Shown: positions 54,901-61,695 of the stretch, piece by piece | How positions within the stretch are numbered: the stretch's first letter is position 1 | Layout of the letters: each line of letters opens with the position of its first letter | Source of the DNA: Hoylesella timonensis S9-PR14 | GTDB lineage: Bacteria; Bacteroidota; Bacteroidia; Bacteroidales; Bacteroidaceae | Direction of reading: 5' to 3' | Assembly (NCBI RefSeq): GCF_000762405.1 | Contig: NZ_JRPQ01000075.1 | Location: forward strand, 1 to 61,695 | Length of the DNA stretch: 61,695 nucleotides | Notes under the pieces: model-generated | The model's database searches: none | What the model was told of the DNA's origin: nothing | The model's input: the letters and a program-made list of their open reading frames with translations, nothing else | Made by a program: the position numbers and the translations under genes

Positions 54901-56377
54901 CGATACGATTAGGTTAGTCCCTAACGAAATTATTTTTAATCATAACATCATTTACGATCGTCACCAACACACCGGACTCCTTAACGGTGTCTTAAAACAT
55001 GACCACCTCAGTGATATACAATGCGATTTGCATGTGAAGGCAGACCATTTGTTGGCGTATGATACACACGATTTTGGAGAGGAAAACTTTTATGGAACCG
55101 CTTATTTAACAGGAGATTGTAACATTAAAACAAAAAGCGGTGAACTGACTATAGATGTGGATGCGACTCCGCAAAAGGGTTCACAATTTGTTTACAATGT
55201 TGCTGGCTATGGGCATTTAGATACACAAAAGTTTATTAAATGGACGTCACAAGCCGACTCTATTAAGAATGGTGCGACGAATGAACTCGAACCACTGCAA
55301 CAAACGACACAGTTTTTACGGGAAATCCCAAGTGACATCCGACTCAACTTCCTTATCAATTGTACGCCAAACATGGAGATTAAACTTATTATGGACAATC
55401 AGACAGGCGACTACATCTCTTTGAGAGGGAATGGAGTGTTACGAACCAATTACTATAATAAGGGAACCTTTGATATTTATGGCAATTACGTGGTGGATCA
55501 TGGCATCTATCGTCTGACAGTTCAAAATATCATCAAGAAGGATTTCCAGTTTAGACAAGGAGGAACGATTGCATTTGGTGGAAATCCATACCTTGCCACC
55601 TTAGACCTAAATGCCATTTACACAGTGAATGGAGTTAGCTTAGCTGACTTGAATATCGGAAAGTCTTTCACAAGGAACAATACTCGTGTCAACTGTTTGA
55701 TGAATATCACTGGCACTCCCGATAAGCCGCAAATTGACTTCAACTTAGACCTGCCAACCATTAACAATGATGCAAAGCAAATGGTATATAGTTTGATGAA
55801 TAGTGAAGAAGAAATGAAGCAACAAGTTTTGTATCTTCTCGCAGTAGGCAGGTTTTATTCACAAGAAGCCAAAAATGCAGCTATCAATAACCCCACTCAA
55901 CCCAGTCAAGCAACGTTAGCCATGCAAAGCATTTTGAGTGGAACATTGAGTCAACAGATAAATACGGTCTTAAATTCTGTGATCGACAATACCAATTGGA
56001 ACTTCGGTGCAAATATTTCCCCTGGAACAGAAGGATTTAACAATGCAGAATATGAAGGGAGCTTGTCTGGACGACTGTTAGATAACCGCCTAAATATCAA
56101 TGGGCAATTTGGATATCGTGATAATCCAAATGCGACCACTACTTTTATTGGCGATTTTGACATCAAATACTTACTCTATCCGAATGGCAATTTGGCGGTA
56201 AAGATTTATAATCAGACCAATGACCGATATTTCACTCGCAACAGCTTAACAACACAAGGAGTGGGCTTAATTATCAAGAAAGACTTTACGAATCTACGTG
56301 ACTTGTTTGGAAGGAGGCGTCAGAAAAAAGTCAAAACAAAAACTCCAGACGCTTCACCGCAACCCAAAACCAAATAA
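51920..56377 (+). CDS. tamB: TamB-like translocation/assembly module protein
   Basis: A very large inner-membrane-anchored periplasmic protein that bridges to the outer membrane. Related proteins assist outer-membrane protein assembly or carry phospholipid. The body is long repetitive beta structure. The C-terminal DUF490/TamB domain is clear (GTIAFGGNPYLATLDLNAIYTVNG; NCLMNITGTPDKPQIDFNLDLP; MKQQVLYLLAVGRF). The start is a problem. The N-terminal anchor (NIALWSIVGFYLTIVILLHIP) is encoded in frame from about 51941, but no ATG, GTG or TTG occurs between the upstream stop (51896) and TTG 51998, which would cut the anchor away. ATT at 51920 (IALRKFKNIL) is proposed. The gene is divergent from nqr. 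Confidence 0.8.
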   Translation: MALRKFKNILNIALWSIVGFYLTIVILLHIPAIQTLMGQQAGSYLSKRFGTQVRVERVYLGFLNRLVIDGLFMDDQKGVPMLQASRLSIKLDVFSLMRGGINISSAQLFGIKANLYQANKHAQTNFQFLIDSLASKDTTSQSTPINLNSMIIRRGNIRYQVLDQPKENHFSFNDLALTEISSHIVFNHFSNDSLNVKLKNLSFKEKSGLHVKSLTAKLIANSSSCFLENFNLSLPHSMLHVDEVRTNYHQKNHHIDLSTLSYKGKIKNSKLTLADFSFLDAQLSKYTSPFDIKTSFHGNRSSLTLSNLQVQADKMLKATANATLQGLDKNLKWMLELKELEATNKMLTAFFPKIAQQSPFQHFTNLKLKGLARGTQQNFNIDGQLASNLGEVKFRLHKEKNNYNGALETIELSLDKLLERKDLGNITSRLELKDFQRNSSHSKFLLKGDISKIDYKGYTYQHIYIDGNGLLNPKNELTSFEGVANLNDPNGELHIRGKVNRHQTIYQVQLDAQAKDLHLAALNISKKFPHRRVSFEVGANVSGKSLKDVTGQLSLNHLRIVDQRSQYQLNNLDLQTGFDEKHEHFVSINGDFGSAMIVGTFDFDALSQNVANILIEKLPSLQHLTPIRQRHTAPTNARLYADIRNTDWAPYFFGVPFVLHQPLQISGTMESSQNLMNVHITAPDFTYQGKKYYQCYAHLQTRQDTLCLDAELNRLNKQDKKWSWSVKSAAANNHLLTKLSFDNHEAHPFRGTVNTETQFFKNNKGDAAAHISIHPSEILVEDSIWRIEPSDIIYSKKHLNVDYFSIHHDEQHVIVSGLATRNPNDSLLIDLKDIDVSYVLNLLNFHAVEFGGLLSGKAVASGLFGNPKGHADVLVNQFKFETGRMGALDAHVAWNEKAKQIDINAVANDEYRKTLIRGYVSPERDYLDLDILANNTRLEFLEGFCDSFMQQVDANGRGRLRLFGNLGSLNLTGQVVADGTVGITPIHTTYTLKNDTIRLVPNEIIFNHNIIYDRHQHTGLLNGVLKHDHLSDIQCDLHVKADHLLAYDTHDFGEENFYGTAYLTGDCNIKTKSGELTIDVDATPQKGSQFVYNVAGYGHLDTQKFIKWTSQADSIKNGATNELEPLQQTTQFLREIPSDIRLNFLINCTPNMEIKLIMDNQTGDYISLRGNGVLRTNYYNKGTFDIYGNYVVDHGIYRLTVQNIIKKDFQFRQGGTIAFGGNPYLATLDLNAIYTVNGVSLADLNIGKSFTRNNTRVNCLMNITGTPDKPQIDFNLDLPTINNDAKQMVYSLMNSEEEMKQQVLYLLAVGRFYSQEAKNAAINNPTQPSQATLAMQSILSGTLSQQINTVLNSVIDNTNWNFGANISPGTEGFNNAEYEGSLSGRLLDNRLNINGQFGYRDNPNATTTFIGDFDIKYLLYPNGNLAVKIYNQTNDRYFTRNSLTTQGVGLIIKKDFTNLRDLFGRRRQKKVKTKTPDASPQPKTK

Positions 56378-56423
56378 ACAGAAAAGCGGAAACAATTTAT
56401 TCCTTGACGGTTTGAAAAGCACT

Positions 56424-57380
56424 TTATAGCTTGACGTTGCGAATATCTATCAGATTATTCACTATTGCGTAAATTGTTAAACCCGATGGAGAATGTATTT
56501 GCAGCTTTCGTGCTATATTTCGGCGATGTGTAATCACCGTATTGATAGAAATAAATAGATGGTCGGCAATCTCTTTATTCGTCATACCTTGTACCAAACT
56601 GACGATAACTTCCTTTTCGCGCTCACTTAAAATCTCCTGACTATGTGGTACCTGACTGAGCATCGAAGATATCTTAATGGAAACATCACTCTGTCTTAAC
56701 TTCTTCTCTATATGTCGAATGGCAGGGATAAATATTTCATCTTCTACCATAGAATGAAGCGTAAGCCACTGTTCACAATTATAAATATCGTACAATGTGG
56801 CTGTCAACTGATTATTCCTCAGTCCATTAGAAGGTAAATATTTAATAATGATATTCTTCAACTCCTTCAGCTTCAAGTCTGTTTGTCCGTGGTGTTTAGA
56901 ATAGGTCTCAATATCGTATGTTTCGTTGATTTTACCATTCAACAAATCATCGACATACGGAAAAACATTCTTCTCCTCATACCGCATGTGGTTTCTGATA
57001 GAATGTGCGTATTCATCATATAGCCGCAAGATGAGTCGAGCCAAGTTATTGGTTTCGTCCAAAGCGCCTGTCAGTTCCTTTCGAATAAATGGTAATTGAA
57101 AATCAAGATAATACGAATGACTTGCACGTAAATATTGAATCAGGGTAGGAATATTCAGTTCATTTGAGTCCTCATCCCCCTTATACCCATTTATGGTGAG
57201 GTTCACTATCGCCAGAAAAGTATAAGTATCCACATTCTGACTCTCACAAACTTCACGAACCGTTTTGTCACCAAAGCCTAAGTTAATGCCAAACGATCCA
57301 AGACTCTGAAGAACACTATAGTTGTCTCCAATAATGGAAATAAGCTTATCTTCAGGTTCGTACATCTTATGAACTTTCAT
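56424..57380 (-). CDS. RIC/hemerythrin-like sensor fused to a LuxR-type DNA-binding domain
   Basis: A 318-residue one-component regulator. Residues 11-60 resemble the ScdA/RIC N-terminal domain, but its CC pair is replaced (GINLGFGDKTVREVCE). Residues 85-225 form a hemerythrin-like four-helix bundle with candidate di-iron ligands His88, His127, His131, Glu135, His163 or 164, His209 and Glu213. Residues 250-315 are a LuxR/GerE helix-turn-helix (LSEREKEVIVSLVQGMTNKE and HLFISINTVITHRRNIARKL). RIC proteins repair iron-sulfur centres after nitrosative or oxidative damage, so this fusion probably senses NO, oxygen or iron state and changes transcription. Targets are unknown. The divergent neighbour is the small-peptide/fimbrillin locus. 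Confidence 0.85.
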   Translation of the reverse strand: MKVHKMYEPEDKLISIIGDNYSVLQSLGSFGINLGFGDKTVREVCESQNVDTYTFLAIVNLTINGYKGDEDSNELNIPTLIQYLRASHSYYLDFQLPFIRKELTGALDETNNLARLILRLYDEYAHSIRNHMRYEEKNVFPYVDDLLNGKINETYDIETYSKHHGQTDLKLKELKNIIIKYLPSNGLRNNQLTATLYDIYNCEQWLTLHSMVEDEIFIPAIRHIEKKLRQSDVSIKISSMLSQVPHSQEILSEREKEVIVSLVQGMTNKEIADHLFISINTVITHRRNIARKLQIHSPSGLTIYAIVNNLIDIRNVKL

Positions 57381-57412
57381 TGCTTCAATCTTGTTATAAC
57401 AATATTTGGATA

Positions 57413-57420
57413 CAAATATA
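57413..57420 (-). promoter_or_regulatory. -7 box of the LuxR-type regulator gene
   Basis: On the minus strand the bases are TATATTTG, matching TAnnTTTG, about 33 bases before the ATG at 57380. Confidence 0.45.
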
Positions 57421-57722
57421 TATATTTTTTACAATATATCAATCATTATTTTAGGGTATTTATTTTTTTTGATTTCATTATCTCTCCTATATAAGTAGGA
57501 TTGAGCTTAATTTCCCTATTTAGTAGAACACCTACTTAAAACAAAAAATGTCATTAAATAGTATTCAGATTAATGGTTACTGCTTTTTATTCTTAAGACA
57601 ATGAAGATAATTCGCATTATATAATAAAGAGGTATTTCTCTAAATTCTTGCAGACAAAAGTGCTAAAAAATTGTGATATTATCAGTTAATTAAATCAAAA
57701 AAAAAAAAGAACTGTAAAACCG

Positions 57723-57752
57723 TTGCAGATAAGAAAAAATAGCGTAAATTTA
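57723..57752 (+). promoter_or_regulatory. Promoter of the peptide/fimbrillin locus
   Basis: TTG (57723-57725) is followed after 19 bases by TAAATTTA (57745-57752), one mismatch from TAnnTTTG. The transcript would carry a leader of about 170 bases before the peptide gene at 57933. Confidence 0.45.
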
Positions 57753-57787
57753 CAACTCAAATTCGAAAATTAGAAAACGATAACGAT

Positions 57788-57922
57788 ATGACGAAAATTG
57801 ATAGGTTTTCCTTTTGTTATGTAATCATCTTCGCATTATGCGTGAGAGATACCCTAAAACATGACTTCTTGAAATGTCTTCATGACATTTTTTATACCAG
57901 CAAATTGTCCAATAATCAATAA
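57788..57922 (+). CDS. Possible 44-residue leader peptide
   Basis: A short frame (MTKIDRFSFCYVIIFALCV and on) with a hydrophobic centre. It ends at 57922, 10 bases before the next start, and runs across the small hairpin at 57872-57893. It has no known relatives that I recognise. It could be a leader peptide coupling translation to attenuation, or a chance frame. Confidence 0.22.
   Translation: MTKIDRFSFCYVIIFALCVRDTLKHDFLKCLHDIFYTSKLSNNQ
57872..57893 (+). terminator. Attenuator-like hairpin in the fimbrillin leader
   Basis: AAATGTC (57872-57878) pairs with GACATTT (57884-57890) over the loop TTCAT and is followed by further T. The stem is short (7 bp) but has the form of an intrinsic terminator, and it lies between the promoter and the first downstream gene. 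Confidence 0.4.
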
Positions 57923-57932
57923 AATTACAACT

Positions 57933-58103
57933 ATGAGAAAAAAGTACATAAAACCTTCGTGCACAGTGATACATACCAAAATGGATGTAGCTATTTTACA
58001 AAATTCGGATATTCCCTTAAAGTCTAATGAACCTATTCTTGACATCGAAGAAGTAAAACGAGTGGATGATGGAGAAGAGGCGGTAGACTGGGAGATGAAT
58101 TAG
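57933..58103 (+). CDS. Small conserved-type peptide (56 residues)
   Basis: From ATG 57933 the product is MRKKYIKPSCTVIHTKMDVA and on, followed by an acidic tail rich in D and E (ILDIEEVKRVDDGEEAVDWE). A longer reading from 57882 is less likely, because the basic KKYIKP start is typical of a group of short Prevotella and Bacteroides proteins (pattern KKxYxxPxxxV) of unknown function, often found just ahead of surface-protein genes. There is no hydrophobic export segment. It lies 47 bases before the fimbrillin-like gene and is probably co-transcribed. Confidence 0.6.
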   Translation: MRKKYIKPSCTVIHTKMDVAILQNSDIPLKSNEPILDIEEVKRVDDGEEAVDWEMN

Positions 58104-58150
58104 ACGCTCCGCCAAAGTATAACATTTTATTAAAACAACATAACAACATC

Positions 58151-60853
58151 ATGAAGAAAATGACACTATCAACCAAAAAATATGTGGAGAGTTGTGCGCT
58201 GGCAGTCGCTTTTATGCTCCTGCCCACGGCATGCACTGATGATATCGATAACACCGAAAACAATGGCAGCGAAACCACGCACATCACATTCAACATCCAA
58301 GACGCTACGCGTACAGCCGACGAAGCATTGGCAAAGGCGATGACAAGCCGGGCGACACACCTGGAAATGCAGGGACTGAAGCCATCAGACATCACCGTAC
58401 GCACGTTTGATGGGCACTGCTCAGACGGCAGTACCGTAACCATCGTAGAAGAGACAACCCCTGGATTGCCCTCCGAAATAGACGATGTTCAAGCTACGAC
58501 CCGAGGTGCGCATGTGTTTGTTACAAACGGAGCACTGAGCAATCAATTCAAAGCCACAGCTTTCTTTGGCGCAAATTCTGGTTCTTTAGCTATGGACAGC
58601 AAATTCAAGGACCAGACTTTCAATGCGAACGGATCGCCAATAGACGGATCGCTGATATGGAAAGGTAGCCAGCCTTGCGGTAAGTTTTATGCTTACGGTC
58701 CCAGTCTGGACGGATTAGGTAACCTGCGAGAAGAGGGCGGCAAGAAAAAGATAGACTTTGAGGTGAAAGATAACGTTGGTCAGCAGTTGGATTTTGTTAC
58801 CGCTACGTCAGATGTGGTAACTCTCAGCCAAGAGAACAAAAAGGAAAAGAAATGTCCTCCGATAAAGCTGACGTTCAGACATCCGCTTACTGCTTTGCGC
58901 TTCAAAATAGGGAAGGACGTCTTGGGTGTTGGTAAAGATGACAATATCTCAAGTGTGACCATTGCCAACGTCAAGGCGAAAGGAACATACATCCTACCAG
59001 ATGAGAGCAACAAATTTGGCACATGGGAACTTTCCAGCGATGAGCCTACCTTTTTTGAGCTAACAAACTACGGTGGTAAATATGGATTCAAAACCGAGAA
59101 CAATGTGTGCATCGTAGGATCGTCAGAGCATATAGCGAATGACTTCAACACCATGTTCATGATTCCACAAGAGGGAGATATTACCATCAGGATTGCTGTG
59201 GGAGGAAAAACCATTACAGGAACAGTAAAGGCACACTGGAAGCCTGGCACGACCAAGACCTATAGCTTTTATCGCAAGACTGGAAAAAGCGACTATCACT
59301 TCACAGTGAATGGCGGAAAGGTGTTGACCTATGACACAAAGACGCAACCCCAGACGGAAGCTGTGCCCTTTACCGTTACAAGCTACAAAACAGGTGGTAC
59401 GCCATTGGGATGGACAGTTGAAGGATATGAAGTGTCTACCGATGGCGGTAATCACTGGAATGCTATCAATGCTTCAGAGGCTGACAAAATGATTAAGCTG
59501 GATAAAACATCTGGTGCAGGTGCTGCCACTACGTCGGGTGAAAAGGTGATGGCAACCGTGCATTGGGATGTTGTTGACGAAGTGGCTGACAGGAACAAGA
59601 CGTTACAAAACAGTCCAGTACACGGTTCAAGTTTTAGTCCATTCAACCTGGCTACGAACAATCCTGGGTACGATGTAAAAATGGGTGGAAACACCGCCAA
59701 CTGCTATATCGTTTCCGCCCCTGGTACATACGCCATTCCATTGGTCTATGGCAACGCCATTAAGAACGGACAACCCAATCCAAGTGCTTACGACACCTCT
59801 CGCAAATGCTACAAAGACTATCAGGGAAAAGAGATAGGCTCCCCTTATATCATTGGTGGTACGAAAGCCAAGATTATTTGGCAAGACGGCAATCAGGTAA
59901 GCAACAATGTGTCGATACAAAACAATAATCTTGTCTTTACCGTTGATAAAAAGAATATAAAGAATGGTAATGCCGTTGTGGCAGTAACCGACAAAGACGG
60001 CGTTGTCATGTGGTCGTGGCACCTATGGTTTACGTCTCCAGAAGCATTGAATACTACGACTTTGGAAAAAGGAACAAACATAATAAATGTGGTAGCAAAA
60101 GAGCCGCTGGGACTTGCATACGTTAAATGGCTGCAAAGCAAGAACAGCAATGGAACGGCAAGAACAGAGGATAGGCACATAAAAATAAAACTCAAGCAGA
60201 ACGACAACAACGGCCAGACCGCCACGGTAGAGATTATCCAAAAGCCTGTTTACTACAGAGAAATAAATACCACCTCTTATCAATTTGGTAGAAAAGACCC
60301 AATGCCTAATATTGATGTGGCTGGATTCAACATTGAACCTGCTGAGACAGATGGCAAACGAATACAAGACTTCATCCAAAATCCTGGTACTTTCTATACG
60401 GGAGCGCATCTCTATTCAGAGTTCAACAACGGAGAAACCTATTCGCTTTGGGCAAGCAACACAACCTTGGAGAATCACGATTTGACAAATACAAATAAGT
60501 CAATTTACGACCCATGCCCCGCAGGATACAAGGTTTTGCCAGTGGCTTACATTCCTATTTTCACCAATAACGGCAGCTATACCAAAGGAGATTGGGACGC
60601 TGGCAGGTGGATACAGAAAAATATGCAGAACTACTATCTATTGTTTGCACCAGCTGGTCGCAATAATCTGACAGGACAGGTAGAGGATGCCGGAAAGCGT
60701 GGACTCTATTGGGCAGCCTGCGTAAGTAAAAAAGCGAACTTAAGCGGTTTGGTGTTCTCGCCATCATCGCCCTCTACCAAAGACATCTCCAATGTGCTTG
60801 GAGCTGGTTTCGCATTTAACAGCAGTTGTGGTATATTGCCTATTGCGGAGTAG
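58151..60853 (+). CDS. Large fimbrillin-family surface lipoprotein
   Basis: A 900-residue exported lipoprotein. The signal sequence ends at a weak lipobox (MLLPTACTDD), with Cys as the expected lipidated residue. The first 380 residues fit the fimbrillin/Mfa-like fold (HITFNIQDATRT, KLTFRHPLTALRFKIG, FMIPQEGDITIRIAVGGKTITGTV). Middle beta domains follow. The C-terminal region contains KSIYDPCPAGYKVLPVA, a motif common to large Bacteroidota tip or lectin-like surface proteins. It is much longer than a shaft fimbrillin (about 350-450), so a tip adhesin or stand-alone surface protein is more likely. No usher or anchor gene is adjacent. Base composition is richer in GC than the flanks. Confidence 0.78.
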   Translation: MKKMTLSTKKYVESCALAVAFMLLPTACTDDIDNTENNGSETTHITFNIQDATRTADEALAKAMTSRATHLEMQGLKPSDITVRTFDGHCSDGSTVTIVEETTPGLPSEIDDVQATTRGAHVFVTNGALSNQFKATAFFGANSGSLAMDSKFKDQTFNANGSPIDGSLIWKGSQPCGKFYAYGPSLDGLGNLREEGGKKKIDFEVKDNVGQQLDFVTATSDVVTLSQENKKEKKCPPIKLTFRHPLTALRFKIGKDVLGVGKDDNISSVTIANVKAKGTYILPDESNKFGTWELSSDEPTFFELTNYGGKYGFKTENNVCIVGSSEHIANDFNTMFMIPQEGDITIRIAVGGKTITGTVKAHWKPGTTKTYSFYRKTGKSDYHFTVNGGKVLTYDTKTQPQTEAVPFTVTSYKTGGTPLGWTVEGYEVSTDGGNHWNAINASEADKMIKLDKTSGAGAATTSGEKVMATVHWDVVDEVADRNKTLQNSPVHGSSFSPFNLATNNPGYDVKMGGNTANCYIVSAPGTYAIPLVYGNAIKNGQPNPSAYDTSRKCYKDYQGKEIGSPYIIGGTKAKIIWQDGNQVSNNVSIQNNNLVFTVDKKNIKNGNAVVAVTDKDGVVMWSWHLWFTSPEALNTTTLEKGTNIINVVAKEPLGLAYVKWLQSKNSNGTARTEDRHIKIKLKQNDNNGQTATVEIIQKPVYYREINTTSYQFGRKDPMPNIDVAGFNIEPAETDGKRIQDFIQNPGTFYTGAHLYSEFNNGETYSLWASNTTLENHDLTNTNKSIYDPCPAGYKVLPVAYIPIFTNNGSYTKGDWDAGRWIQKNMQNYYLLFAPAGRNNLTGQVEDAGKRGLYWAACVSKKANLSGLVFSPSSPSTKDISNVLGAGFAFNSSCGILPIAE

Positions 60854-60904
60854 TTATAAAGGGACAAGTGGAAATATAAGCACCACTTGATGATAAACAC
60901 CTTC

Positions 60905-60950
60905 AAAAAAAAGGGAACAAACTCAATGTGATGTTTGTTCCCTTTTTTTT
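60905..60950 (+). terminator. Terminator of the fimbrillin gene
   Basis: GGGAACAAAC (60913-60922) pairs perfectly with GTTTGTTCCC (60933-60942) and is flanked by runs of A and eight T. A strong intrinsic terminator 60 bases after the stop codon, and potentially bidirectional. Confidence 0.9.
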
Positions 60951-61386
60951 GAATAACATTTACAACCGCTATCTTACCGAACAAGCCCAAAATACATGGC
61001 TATTTTTACAAGCAATGATATATTTTTGTGATTGTAAACAATGGAGAAGAAATCAACAACGAAATCAGCAGAAAACACAAAAACGTGAGTGTAATATAAA
61101 GGAAACTAAACAACGTAGACGTTTTTCCGAAAGCGAAAAGAACTGTATCCTCTCTCCTATCCCTCAACAATGGTAAAAGACAACAACGGTGTTTTTCGCA
61201 TTTTTAGATATTACGAAACGTTTGAACTGGCTGTCTCAACTGAACTTCACGAATTTACTCGGTATGTTCGTGTTGCTCCATTATAGTGTTGGTAACACAT
61301 GGATGGAAGGATAATTATTACTGAATTTCCTTTACAAAGTGCCTCTCAAAACTCGCGTGTAAATCACCAACGGCAAAGTGGGTCGC

Positions 61387-61431
61387 AAATACGCGAGTTA
61401 TGCGCGAGGTTTATAATCGCTTGTTATTGAA
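61387..61431 (+). repeat. Dispersed intergenic repeat, right copy
   Basis: AAATACGCGAGTTATG and the following TTTATAA core align with the left copy at 113-157. Here an upstream ACTCGCG (about 61350) is the inverse of CGCGAGT, so a hairpin could also form. Function is unknown. Confidence 0.45.
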
Positions 61432-61525
61432 CATGTTACAAATAAAATCTCTCCTTTTACTCCCTTTTCCCCAATTTTTCTTCGACTAACCCATTGAAAT
61501 AAGCTAACAATTTGCATGCTTTAAT

Positions 61526-61572
61526 GGGCTTGATACATGCGAATAACACCGCTAATGTATGTTTCCAAGCCC
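61526..61572. repeat. Imperfect inverted repeat
   Basis: GGGCTTG (61526-61532) with inner ATACAT pairs with ATGTAT and CAAGCCC (61566-61572). No T-run follows. It may be a structural element of a transcript from outside the window, or chance. Confidence 0.35.
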
Positions 61573-61695
61573 GTAAAGTCAATGTTTCAGCTTCGAGAGA
61601 CGTTTATTTTGTTAAAATCAGTGCATTTTTGCATCTCGTTTGCCTATTGATTTTTTCTATTTTGAAGATTTTAGATGGCCGTTTTTTGGTAAAAT

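Larger units (their letters stand above)
57381..57787. other. Divergent regulatory region
   Basis: Some 400 bases between the LuxR-type regulator and the peptide/fimbrillin locus, very AT-rich, with an A12 tract at 57697-57708 and promoters towards both sides. No gene was recognised. Confidence 0.6.
60854..61695. other. Non-coding right end
   Basis: About 840 bases with no convincing gene. A short frame at 60928-61176 is Gln/Arg/Lys-rich and begins inside the terminator, so it is not accepted. The region holds the fimbrillin terminator, the right copy of the dispersed repeat and a long imperfect hairpin. Confidence 0.6.

Noticed and set aside
57854..58045. A 63-codon minus-strand frame over the small peptide gene
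   Set aside because: It is antisense to a better supported plus-strand frame that has a promoter and a following gene.
60928..61176. An 82-codon frame after the fimbrillin gene
   Set aside because: It begins inside the terminator hairpin, is dominated by Q, R, K and N, and shows no domain or start signal.

Overview
The window looks like chromosome from an anaerobic member of the Bacteroidota, most likely Prevotellaceae. Supporting signs are promoters of the Bacteroidota type (TAnnTTTG near -7, TTTG or TTG near -33), a SusC/SusD-like pair, a type IX secretion plug protein, a complete Na+-pumping NADH:quinone reductase (Nqr) operon, a bat (Bacteroides aerotolerance) operon, and families nearly confined to this phylum (DUF4301, DUF2027-Smr, fimbrillin-like lipoproteins). 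The genus is an inference; no rRNA or other decisive marker is present. No gene is cut by either window edge.

Layout. 1-524 is non-coding and carries one copy of a diverged repeat. 525-6397 (+) encodes a GH25 lysozyme, a zinc-ribbon membrane protein, a TonB-dependent receptor and a DUF5103 type IX plug protein. tRNA-Thr(CGT) and tRNA-Gly(CCC) follow. 6901-8406 (-) is a conspicuously GC-rich glutamine synthetase. 8745-11709 (+) is a three-gene glycosyltransferase operon ending in a hairpin shared with the convergent nadE. 11800-25756 (-) is a long same-strand block: nadE, an Smr protein, queA, a PAP2 phosphatase, and the bat operon (MoxR ATPase, DUF58, a membrane protein, BatA, BatB, BatC, and a BatD-BatE fusion). 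25757-26713 is non-coding with a CATG-punctuated repeat cluster. DUF4301 (-) and a RelA-type (p)ppGpp synthetase (+) then diverge from paired promoters.

Next come a TetR regulator (-) and a (+) run of housekeeping genes: malic enzyme-phosphotransacetylase, ispE, rplU-rpmA, serS, an outer-membrane barrel, an NfnAB-like fused flavoprotein and a DUF486 membrane protein. 41234-45493 is an orphan SusC/SusD-like pair. 45494-45930 is non-coding, with 22-bp repeat units, two palindromes and the nqr terminator. nqrABCDEF (-) and a TamB-like protein (+) diverge from 51755-51920. 56424-57380 (-) is a RIC/hemerythrin-like sensor fused to a LuxR DNA-binding domain. A small peptide gene and a large fimbrillin-like lipoprotein follow, and the last 840 bases are non-coding apart from a strong terminator and a second copy of the repeat seen at the left end.

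How it fits together. Much of the window serves the cell envelope and anaerobic energy metabolism: Na+ pumping by Nqr, ferredoxin/NAD(P)H balancing by the Nfn-like protein, malic enzyme, nutrient uptake by TonB receptors, and surface proteins. The less ordinary parts are the intergenic repeats with 22-bp periodicity, the hemerythrin-LuxR sensor beside a fimbrillin locus with a possible attenuator, the BatD-BatE fusion, and a TamB gene with no ordinary start codon ahead of its membrane anchor. No phage, transposase, integrase or CRISPR array was recognised.
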